The notes under the pieces: generated by a model
Databases searched by the model: none
Seen by the model: only the letters and a program-made list of their open reading frames with translations
What the model was told of the DNA's origin: nothing
NCBI GenBank assembly: GCA_013140955.1
Contig: JABFRY010000134.1
Coordinates: 1 to 5,238, forward strand
From: Acidobacteriota bacterium
Lineage (GTDB): Bacteria; Acidobacteriota; Vicinamibacteria; Vicinamibacterales; UBA2999
Reading direction: 5' to 3'
Length of the DNA: 5,238 nt
Translations under genes and position numbers: made by a program
In this document: positions 1 to 5,238 of the stretch, piece after piece
How the letters are laid out: every line of letters begins with the position of its first letter
Numbering within the stretch: position 1 is the stretch's first letter

Positions 1-42
1 GTATAGCACGCACCCCAGCCGTTCAGCACCACCGACGGCCTA

Positions 43-55
43 CCGGACCGTCCGG
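43..55. repeat. Perfect 6-1-6 inverted repeat next to the -35 box
   Basis: The arms CCGGAC (43-48) and GTCCGG (50-55) are exact reverse complements separated by a single C. The repeat ends one base before the proposed -35 hexamer at 57-62, a common position for an operator. No T-run follows, so it does not look like an intrinsic terminator of an upstream gene. In DNA this rich in G+C such a short palindrome can arise by chance, and no regulator can be named. Confidence 0.35.
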
Positions 56-56
56 A

Positions 57-85
57 TTGACCGACGCCAAGGCACGACGTACTCT
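57..85 (+). promoter_or_regulatory. Putative sigma70-type promoter for the foldase operon
   Basis: TTGACC at 57-62 matches five of six bases of the -35 consensus. TACTCT at 80-85 keeps the three most conserved -10 positions (T1, A2, T6), and the spacer is exactly 17 bp. Transcription would begin around 92-95, leaving a leader of about 90 nt before the GTG at 185. A weak 5-bp inverted repeat (ACGAC 74-78, GTCGT 87-91) straddles the -10. This is the only good promoter-like pair I found, and it sits where the first gene needs one. Confidence 0.45.
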
Positions 86-140
86 TGTCGTCGCAACCCC
101 GTGCAGACCCGACACCCGGACCATCCCCGCTCGCGCTCGA

Positions 141-155
141 GGGGCCTAGGTCCCC
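141..155 (+). other. Small GC hairpin in the leader
   Basis: GGGG (141-144) can pair with CCCC (152-155) across a seven-base loop in the predicted 5' untranslated leader. It lies about 20 nt before the ribosome binding site. The stem has only four pairs and there is no U-tract, so a regulatory role is speculative. Confidence 0.15.
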
Positions 156-175
156 ACCCTTGTCCTTCCTCTCCT

Positions 176-179
176 GGAG
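176..179 (+). promoter_or_regulatory. Ribosome binding site setting the GTG start at 185
   Basis: GGAG at 176-179 lies five bases before the GTG at 185-187. It decides the start of the lipoprotein foldase: the frame is open further upstream (from 101), but that extension is Arg/Pro/His-rich and would bury the signal peptide. Confidence 0.6.
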
Positions 180-184
180 TTACC

Positions 185-1216
185 GTGCTCCGACTGTTTC
201 CGCTGCTCGTCGCGCTCATCTTCGTCGCCTGCTCAAAGGACACGCCTGCTGCGGCCAACCTCGAACAGGAGCCTGGGCAGGCCGAGGCAGCCCCCGCGGC
301 CGCCGAGCCAGTCAAGCCGGTTCCCGCTGAGCTTCCCGCCGTCCTGGCGCGGATCAACGGGGAGGAGGTCAGCAAGGCGGACTTCGAGAAGGCCCTGCTG
401 GCCATCGAGCGCCGCGCCGGGGCCTCGGTGCCGCCAGACCAGCGCGATGAGATCTACCGGGGTGTCCTCGATCAGCTCATCACGTACCGCGTCCTGCTGC
501 AGGAGACGAAGACCCGCAACGTCACCGTCACCGATGCCGATGTCGATGCGCGTATCGCCGCGATCCGCAGCCAGTTCCCCACCGAAGAGGCCTTCACGCA
601 GACCCTGCAGCAGCAGGGCGTGACGCTGGCTGAGGTGCGCACCGACACCCGCAATGACATGCTGGTCTCGAAGATGATCGAGGCCTCGGTTGGCGGGCAG
701 CCGCCGGCGGTGAGCCCCGAGACCGTGACGGCGTTCTACGCAGAGAACCCCGACCAGTTCCTCGAAGCCGAGAAGGTCCGTGCGAGCCACATCCTGATTG
801 GCGTGCCCCAGGGTGCGGACGCCGCCGCCAAGGAGGCCGCGCGCACCCGGGCGGCGGGCGTTCTGCGCGACGCGAAGGCCGGTCAGGACTTCGGAGACCT
901 GGCACGCCAGCACTCGGAAGACCCGGGCAGTGCGCCCCAGGGCGGCGACCTGGGATTCTTCACCCGTGAGCAGATGGTCGGACCGTTCGCCGAGGCCGCC
1001 TTCACCCTCCCCGCCGGCCAGACGAGCGAGCTGGTGGAAACGGAGTTCGGGTTCCACATCATCCGCGTCGCCGAGAAGCAGGCCGCCCGCACGGTGCCGT
1101 TCGAGGACGTGCGCGAACAGATCCGGGAGTACCTGGAGAACCAGAGTCGCCAGAAGGCCACCCAGGACTTCGTGGAATCCCTGCGATCACGGGCCACGGT
1201 CGACATCCTGATGTAG
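185..1216 (+). CDS. Lipoprotein SurA/PrsA-like peptidyl-prolyl cis-trans isomerase (parvulin type)
   Basis: Predicted foldase of 343 residues that would act on exported proteins outside the cytoplasmic membrane. Residues 1-15 are a short hydrophobic lipoprotein signal (LRLFPLLVALIFVA) followed by Cys16, the likely lipidated residue. Then comes an Ala/Pro/Glu-rich linker to about residue 52. A SurA_N-like helical chaperone region follows, opening with VLARINGEEVSKADFEKAL at residue 53 and running to about 170. A single parvulin (rotamase) domain spans about 198-297. It shows the family hallmarks ASHIL (His202), HSEDPGSAPQGGDLGFF (243-259) and FGFHIIRV (288-295). A charged helical tail ends the protein. 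The GTG start at 185 is chosen because of the GGAG site and because it places the lipobox correctly. The architecture (helical domain plus one parvulin domain) fits PrsA/SurA-like foldases; which substrates it serves cannot be told. It is the first gene of the cluster, 12 nt ahead of the S4 protein. Family assignment is firm; true SurA orthology is not. Confidence 0.93.
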   Translation: MLRLFPLLVALIFVACSKDTPAAANLEQEPGQAEAAPAAAEPVKPVPAELPAVLARINGEEVSKADFEKALLAIERRAGASVPPDQRDEIYRGVLDQLITYRVLLQETKTRNVTVTDADVDARIAAIRSQFPTEEAFTQTLQQQGVTLAEVRTDTRNDMLVSKMIEASVGGQPPAVSPETVTAFYAENPDQFLEAEKVRASHILIGVPQGADAAAKEAARTRAAGVLRDAKAGQDFGDLARQHSEDPGSAPQGGDLGFFTREQMVGPFAEAAFTLPAGQTSELVETEFGFHIIRVAEKQAARTVPFEDVREQIREYLENQSRQKATQDFVESLRSRATVDILM

Positions 1217-1228
1217 CACGGACGCCTT

Positions 1229-1615
1229 GTGTCCGACGCGCAACGCCTCGACGTCTGGCTGGACGTGTCCTGCCTGTTCCGGACACGCTCGGAGGCCAAG
1301 CGCGCGTGCGAGGCCGGCAAGGTGGACGTGAACGGCCAGCCGGCCAAGCCCCACCGGGTGATTCACGTGGGCGATCGCATCAGGGTTGCCCGCCCGTTCG
1401 GCCGCCACCAGGACGTCGTCGTGCTGGCCCTGGTGGAGCAGCACGTGCGCAGGGCCGAGGCCAAGGCGCTCTACGAGGACCACACGCCCCCGCCCACGGC
1501 CGAGGAGATCGAGGCCCGGCGCATGGACCGGGCCTTCCGTGCTATCGCGGAGGCCGCCGGCACGCCCGACCGCCGGCACCGCCGGGAACTTCGCAGGATG
1601 AAGGGCACGCTCTAG
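1229..1615 (+). CDS. hslR: Hsp15-like RNA-binding S4 domain protein
   Basis: Protein of 128 residues, close in length to E. coli Hsp15 (about 133). In the known family, Hsp15 binds 50S subunits that still carry a nascent chain-tRNA after premature dissociation and helps recycle them. The S4 RNA-binding fold covers about residues 6-52, with the signature RLDVWLDVSCLFRTRSEAKR, then GKVDVNGQPAKPHRVIHVGD. The Hsp15-type C-terminal extension is also present: ALYED (80-84), a Glu/Arg-rich helix, then PDRRHRRELRRMKG (113-126), which parallels the PDRR...RRDLLRFK ending of Hsp15. The start is GTG at 1229, with only a weak GGA (1220-1222) ahead; no ATG offers a better N-terminus and the S4 domain begins right after it. 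It starts 12 nt after the foldase stop, so co-transcription and some translational coupling are likely. It belongs to the S4/Hsp15 family with good confidence; the exact ribosome-rescue role is inferred by homology. Confidence 0.9.
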   Translation: MSDAQRLDVWLDVSCLFRTRSEAKRACEAGKVDVNGQPAKPHRVIHVGDRIRVARPFGRHQDVVVLALVEQHVRRAEAKALYEDHTPPPTAEEIEARRMDRAFRAIAEAAGTPDRRHRRELRRMKGTL

Positions 1616-1619
1616 CGGC

Positions 1620-1634
1620 CGGCGCCCCTCGCCG
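1620..1634 (+). other. Short GC hairpin between the S4 gene and the WYL gene
   Basis: CGGCG (1620-1624) pairs with CGCCG (1630-1634) around the loop CCCCT, five bases after the S4 stop codon. An alternative pairing, GCGGC (1615-1619) with GCCGC (1631-1635), is mutually exclusive with it. No T-tract follows, so it is not a classical intrinsic terminator. It could be a weak attenuator, an RNA-processing site, or simply high-GC chance. Confidence 0.2.
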
Positions 1635-1642
1635 CGCGGTGT

Positions 1643-1646
1643 AGGA
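1643..1646 (+). promoter_or_regulatory. Ribosome binding site for the WYL regulator
   Basis: AGGA at 1643-1646, within the purine-rich AGGATGAG, sits six bases before the GTG at 1653. The ATG at 1646 is in another frame and is not the start of this gene. Confidence 0.55.
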
Positions 1647-1652
1647 TGAGCC

Positions 1653-2702
1653 GTGCCGCGCAACCAGGAAGTCATCCGCCAGTGGAAGGTCCTCCACGCG
1701 CTCGAGTCGTCGCGGCGCGGAGCCTCCATCGACGCGCTGGCCGGTGAACTCGAGGTCACCACGCGGACGATCCGTCGCGATCTCGCCGCCCTGCAGGAGG
1801 CCGGCTTTCCGCTCTACGACGAGCGTGACGAACACGGGCGCGTCAGCTGGCGTATCGAAGGGCGGGCCTTCGGCGGGCTCGAGTCGGGATTCACGCTGGC
1901 CGAACTCTGCGCGCTGTATCTGGGCCGCAACATGCTCGAGGCCGTTGCCGTGTCGCCCTTCCAGCGCGACCTCGGACTGGCCTTCGAACGCATCGAGAAG
2001 ATGCTCTCCCCGCGGATGCGCCAGTTCCTGGACCTCCTGCCCAGTGTGCTCTCCGCCAAGAGCGTGCCCGGAACCGCCGATGGCGGGTCGTCACCGGACG
2101 TGGTCGCACGGCTGCTCGAAGCCTCGTTGCAGCGACGTGTGGCCAGGATGCGCTACCACTCGTTCTCGAGCGCCCGTGAGAAGGACTATCTCGTGCACGC
2201 CTACCGGCTGGCGTTCGCGCAGGGAGCGCTGTACCTGCTGGCATTCGTGCCGGAGTATCAGGACGTGCGCACGTTCGCCGTCTCCCGGATCGCATCCGTG
2301 TCACTCGAGAAGCAGACCTTCGTGCCCGAGCGCGACGTGGCCGGCGATGTGTTCGGCAACTCGCTGGGTGTCAACACGGGCCCGGCGGTCACCGTCGAGC
2401 TCGAGTTCGCGCCCGAGGCGGCCGGCTACGTCAGAGCCCGCGTCTGGCATCCCTCACAGGAGATCCGGGACCTGCCGGGGGGCGGGCTGGCTCTGACGAT
2501 GCGAGTGTGCCACGATTGGGCGCTGCGAAGCTGGGTGCTGGGCTGGGGCGCTCACGTGCGCGTCGCTGCCCCGCCCGCGCTCGTCGCAGACATCGAACGG
2601 GACCTTCACGAGGCCGCGAAGCGCTACGCCGGCGGCGAAGGCGCGTCGCCAGGGCCCGGTGCGCGCACGCGCGGCCGCAGGACGCGGATGCTTGCCACAT
2701 GA
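1653..2702 (+). CDS. WYL-domain transcriptional regulator with N-terminal winged HTH
   Basis: Cytoplasmic DNA-binding regulator of 349 residues. Residues 5-70 form a DeoR-like winged helix-turn-helix; the helix-turn-helix core lies at about 26-55 and includes LEVTTRTIRRDLAALQEAGF. A helical linker follows (about 78-135). The WYL domain lies at about 148-222 (ARMRYHSFSS..., AYRLAFAQGALYLLAF, ...RTFAVSRIASV). The C-terminal WCX region (about 245-325) contains WVLGWGAHVRVAAPPALVADI, equivalent to the usual 'WVLxFG..v.V..P..L' stretch. WYL domains are known or proposed to sense small ligands or nucleic acids; here the name-giving triad reads LYL (193-195), so the Trp is replaced. The last 24 residues (326-349) form a Gly/Pro/Arg-rich tail that is probably disordered. 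The start is GTG with AGGA upstream. The 3' end overlaps the following UPF0182 gene by 4 nt (ATGA), making that gene a likely regulatory target or functional partner. Target genes and ligand are unknown. Confidence 0.92.
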   Translation: MPRNQEVIRQWKVLHALESSRRGASIDALAGELEVTTRTIRRDLAALQEAGFPLYDERDEHGRVSWRIEGRAFGGLESGFTLAELCALYLGRNMLEAVAVSPFQRDLGLAFERIEKMLSPRMRQFLDLLPSVLSAKSVPGTADGGSSPDVVARLLEASLQRRVARMRYHSFSSAREKDYLVHAYRLAFAQGALYLLAFVPEYQDVRTFAVSRIASVSLEKQTFVPERDVAGDVFGNSLGVNTGPAVTVELEFAPEAAGYVRARVWHPSQEIRDLPGGGLALTMRVCHDWALRSWVLGWGAHVRVAAPPALVADIERDLHEAAKRYAGGEGASPGPGARTRGRRTRMLAT

Positions 2703-5238
2703 AAACTCTCCCGCTGCCCGCCCTGCTGGCCGTCCTCGTCCTCGGCCTCATCATGACGGGGCCCTCACTGCTGGGCCTGTACACCGACTGGCTCTGGTTC
2801 AGGGAGGTCGGCTTCTCCACGCTCTACGCCACCATGTTGCGGGCCCAGGGCCTGGTGTTCACCGTGGTCTTCGTGACCGGGATGATCTGGCTCACCTTGA
2901 ATCTCCGGCACGCCGTCGCGACCGTGACCCATCCCACCGGCACCGCGCACTTCCTCATGGGCGCCAGGGGCGAGGTCACCATCTCGGCATCGCGCCAGCG
3001 CCTGATCGGCATAGGCAACGTGCTGGCGCTGATCATCGCGATCCTCGTGGGTCTGCTCGCATCCGGGCAATGGGAGCGCTGGCTCGGCTGGTGGTTCGCG
3101 GTGCCGTTCGGCAGGACCGACCCGATCCTTGGCCTCGAGGCCTCGTTCTACGTGTTCTCGCTGCCCTTCTACCGGCTGGCGCTCGGCCTCGCGCAGGCGC
3201 TCCTCGTGCTCGCCGCCCTGGCTTCCGGCGGGTTGTACTTCGCAGCCGGGCACCTGCGCCTCGGGCAGGCGAGCCCGCTGGCCATGTCGGCCGGGGCCCG
3301 GCGTCACCTTGCGGTCCTGGCCAGCGTCTTCCTGGTGCTGCTGGCCGCGGGGGCGTGGCTGAGCCGTGCAGGCTATCTCACGCAGCCCTCGGGCATCATC
3401 CAGGGCGCCAGCTACGCCGACGTGCAGGCGCGCATGCCGGCAGCGTTCATCCTGGCCGCCGTCGGCCTGGTCGGGGCTGGGCTCGCGCTGGTGCAGGCGT
3501 TCTCGCGGCGCAACTGGCCGATTCCCGTGGCCGCGGTCCTCTACCTCGTGATCTCGATCGGCGGCGCGGGCTACGCGGCCCTGTTGCAGCGGTTCGTGGT
3601 GACGCCCAACGAGCAGACGCGGGAGTCGCCCTACATCCAGCACAACATCGACGCCACGCGGTTCGCCTTCAACCTGCACGACGTCGAGGAGCGTGAACTC
3701 TCGGGCGACGCGCTGCTCACCGCCGACGACATCGAGGCCAACGCCCAGACGCTCGAAAACGTGAGGCTGTGGGACCACCAGCCGCTCCTGCAGACGTTCG
3801 GCCAGATCCAGGAGATCCGGACCTACTACGACTTCGTGTCGGTGGACAACGACCGGTACACGATCGACGGACGCCTGCGTCAGGTCATGCTGTCGCCCCG
3901 GGAGCTGAACTCGTCCGCGCTGCCGAACCTCACGTGGGTCAACGAGCGCCTGACGTTCACGCATGGCTACGGCTTGACGCTGGGACCGGTGAACCAGGTC
4001 ACCGAAGAAGGTCTCCCGGTGCTCTTCGTCCAGGACCTGCCGCCCACGACGACGGCGGACATCACGATCGACGAGCCGAGCATCTACTACGGGGAACTCT
4101 CCAACGACTACGTGATCGTGAACACCGCGACGCGTGAGTTCCACTACCCGCGGGGCGACGACAACGTCTTCACCCAGTACGGGGGCACCGGGGGACTGCT
4201 CCTCGACTCCCTCTGGCGAAAGGTGGTGTTCGCCCTGCGATTCGGGTCCTACCAGCTCCTCCTCAGCGACGACATCGGGCCGGAGAGCCGGATCCTCTTC
4301 AACCGCAACATCCGCGAACGTGTCCGGCTGCTCACGCCGTTCCTGTCCTTCGATCAGGACCCGTACATGGTGGTCGTCGACGGACGGCTCTACTGGATCC
4401 TGGACGCCTACACGACGAGCGACCAGTATCCCTACAGCTCCGCCACCGGGCGCGGGCTCAACTACATCCGCAACTCGGTGAAGTTCGTGGTCGACGCCTA
4501 CCACGGCACGACCACGATCTACGCCGCCGATGCAGGGGATCCCATCCTCGCCACCTACGCGCGCATCTTCCCGGGCGTCTTCACGCCGCTGGACGAGATG
4601 CCGCCGGCGCTGCGGGCGCACGTGCGGTACCCCGAGGACATCTTCGCGCTGCAGTCGTCGGTCTTCGCGACGTACCACATGACGCAGCCCGCGGTCTTCT
4701 ACAACCGGGAGGACCAGTGGGAGATCCCGGCGCTCGACGACGGCGGCGAGACGCGTCCCATGCTGCCCTACTACACCATCATGCGGCTGCCGGGCGAACC
4801 GGAGCCCGAGTTCATCCAGATGCTGCCCTTCACGCCGCGCCGCCGGGACAACCTCGCGGCCTGGCTCGTCGCCCGCAGTGACGGCGAACATTACGGCCGG
4901 CTCCGCGTCTTCCAGTTCCCCAAACAGAAGCTGGTGTTCGGGCCCCGGCAGGTCGTGGCCCGAATCAGCCAGGATCAGACCATCGCGCCGCAGATCACTC
5001 TCTGGAACCAGCAGGGCTCGGAGGTGATCTGGGGAACGCTGATGGTCATCCCGATCGAGGAGTCGCTCATCTACGTGCGGCCGCTCTACCTCCGGGCGTC
5101 GGGCGGGCGGATTCCTGAACTGACGCGCGTGATCGCGGCGTACAACAACCAGATCGTCATGGAGCCCACGCTGGATGAGGCACTCGTCCGCCTCTTCGAG
5201 GGCAACCCGTCCCTGCCGGCGACACCCGTGTCGGAGGA
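2699..5238 (+). CDS. UPF0182 family large integral membrane protein (3' end cut by window edge)
   Basis: The frame opens at ATG 2699 and stays open to the last base: 846 residues are visible and the stop is not reached. Family members usually run to about 900-1000 residues, so only the C-terminal tail should be missing. Seven hydrophobic segments are seen at about residues 5-27, 51-68, 101-123, 155-184, 203-221, 248-268 and 274-297, followed by a large soluble domain that is probably extracytoplasmic. Family hallmarks are abundant: VVTPNEQTRESPYIQHNI (300-317), QEIRTYYDFVSVDNDRY (371-387), RQVMLSPREL (394-403), THGYG (421-425), DGRLYWILDAYTTSDQYPYS (561-580), NYIRNSVKFVVDAY (588-601), RYPEDIFALQ (643-652), PFTPRRRDNLAAWL (710-723), and SLIYVRPLYL (789-798). 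The molecular function of UPF0182 (COG1615) is unknown; I do not assign one. The start overlaps the WYL gene stop as ATGA. Shine-Dalgarno support is weak (GCGGA 2684-2688, 10 nt away), which favours translational coupling to the regulator. Confidence 0.93.
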   Translation, partial: MKTLPLPALLAVLVLGLIMTGPSLLGLYTDWLWFREVGFSTLYATMLRAQGLVFTVVFVTGMIWLTLNLRHAVATVTHPTGTAHFLMGARGEVTISASRQRLIGIGNVLALIIAILVGLLASGQWERWLGWWFAVPFGRTDPILGLEASFYVFSLPFYRLALGLAQALLVLAALASGGLYFAAGHLRLGQASPLAMSAGARRHLAVLASVFLVLLAAGAWLSRAGYLTQPSGIIQGASYADVQARMPAAFILAAVGLVGAGLALVQAFSRRNWPIPVAAVLYLVISIGGAGYAALLQRFVVTPNEQTRESPYIQHNIDATRFAFNLHDVEERELSGDALLTADDIEANAQTLENVRLWDHQPLLQTFGQIQEIRTYYDFVSVDNDRYTIDGRLRQVMLSPRELNSSALPNLTWVNERLTFTHGYGLTLGPVNQVTEEGLPVLFVQDLPPTTTADITIDEPSIYYGELSNDYVIVNTATREFHYPRGDDNVFTQYGGTGGLLLDSLWRKVVFALRFGSYQLLLSDDIGPESRILFNRNIRERVRLLTPFLSFDQDPYMVVVDGRLYWILDAYTTSDQYPYSSATGRGLNYIRNSVKFVVDAYHGTTTIYAADAGDPILATYARIFPGVFTPLDEMPPALRAHVRYPEDIFALQSSVFATYHMTQPAVFYNREDQWEIPALDDGGETRPMLPYYTIMRLPGEPEPEFIQMLPFTPRRRDNLAAWLVARSDGEHYGRLRVFQFPKQKLVFGPRQVVARISQDQTIAPQITLWNQQGSEVIWGTLMVIPIEESLIYVRPLYLRASGGRIPELTRVIAAYNNQIVMEPTLDEALVRLFEGNPSLPATPVSE

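Noticed and set aside
101..184. 28-codon N-terminal extension of the foldase from GTG 101
   Set aside because: It lacks a good ribosome binding site, is Arg/Pro/His-rich, and would place the lipoprotein signal peptide internally. The GTG at 185 has GGAG at proper spacing.
40..405. 121-codon minus-strand frame over the leader region
   Set aside because: Most of it is antisense to the foldase, it has no recognisable domain, and the promoter-like elements in the leader point the other way.
233..1057. 274-codon open frame on the minus strand
   Set aside because: It is antisense to the parvulin foldase. Composition is skewed to Arg, Gly, Leu and His with no domain, so it is a codon-bias shadow.
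1616..1652. Possible intrinsic terminator after the S4 gene
   Set aside because: A short GC hairpin exists but no T-run follows it, so read-through into the WYL gene is more likely.
1187..1762. 191-codon minus-strand frame across the S4 gene and the start of the WYL gene
   Set aside because: It spans two well-supported plus-strand genes and their gap, and its translation shows no family features.
2659..3696. 345-codon plus-strand frame beginning inside the WYL gene
   Set aside because: It overlaps the UPF0182 membrane region in another frame. Its translation is Arg/Gly/Ala/Pro-rich with no hydrophobic segments or motifs, whereas the competing frame encodes seven membrane spans and conserved family motifs.
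2765..4891. 708-codon open frame on the minus strand
   Set aside because: It lies wholly antisense to the UPF0182 gene, which has unmistakable family motifs. The antisense product is rich in Asp, His, Arg, Val and Gly with no recognisable domain, as expected from the complement of GC-rich codons.

Overview
The window comes from a GC-rich bacterial chromosome (by eye about two thirds G+C, with strong G/C preference at third codon positions). It reads as ordinary core chromosome, with no mobile element, CRISPR array or RNA gene visible. The first gene encodes a Gram-negative-style lipoprotein foldase. The mix of SurA/PrsA-type peptidyl-prolyl isomerase, Hsp15-type S4 protein, WYL regulator and UPF0182 membrane protein fits a GC-rich, Gram-negative soil lineage. 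Acidobacteriota (Vicinamibacteria-like) is my best guess, but this is inference from style only.

All four genes lie on the + strand and are tightly packed. Positions 1-184 are a leader region with a plausible sigma70-type promoter (TTGACC, 17-bp spacer, TACTCT) and a perfect 6-1-6 inverted repeat just upstream of its -35 box. Next come a lipoprotein parvulin-type isomerase (185-1216), an Hsp15/HslR-like S4 RNA-binding protein 12 nt later (1229-1615), a 37-nt gap, a WYL-domain transcriptional regulator (1653-2702), and a large UPF0182-family membrane protein (2699 to the window edge, 846 residues visible, C-terminus missing). The regulator and the membrane protein overlap by 4 nt (ATGA), which suggests translational coupling.

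Functionally, the first two genes both deal with protein quality control: folding of exported proteins, and rescue of stalled 50S subunits. The second pair joins a probable ligand-sensing regulator to a membrane protein of unknown function. All four could be one transcript, since no convincing terminator is seen between them. The most interesting point is the close coupling of the WYL regulator to UPF0182, a widespread but uncharacterised family. I found no clearly novel system. The long open frames on the minus strand are antisense shadows of the GC-rich genes.
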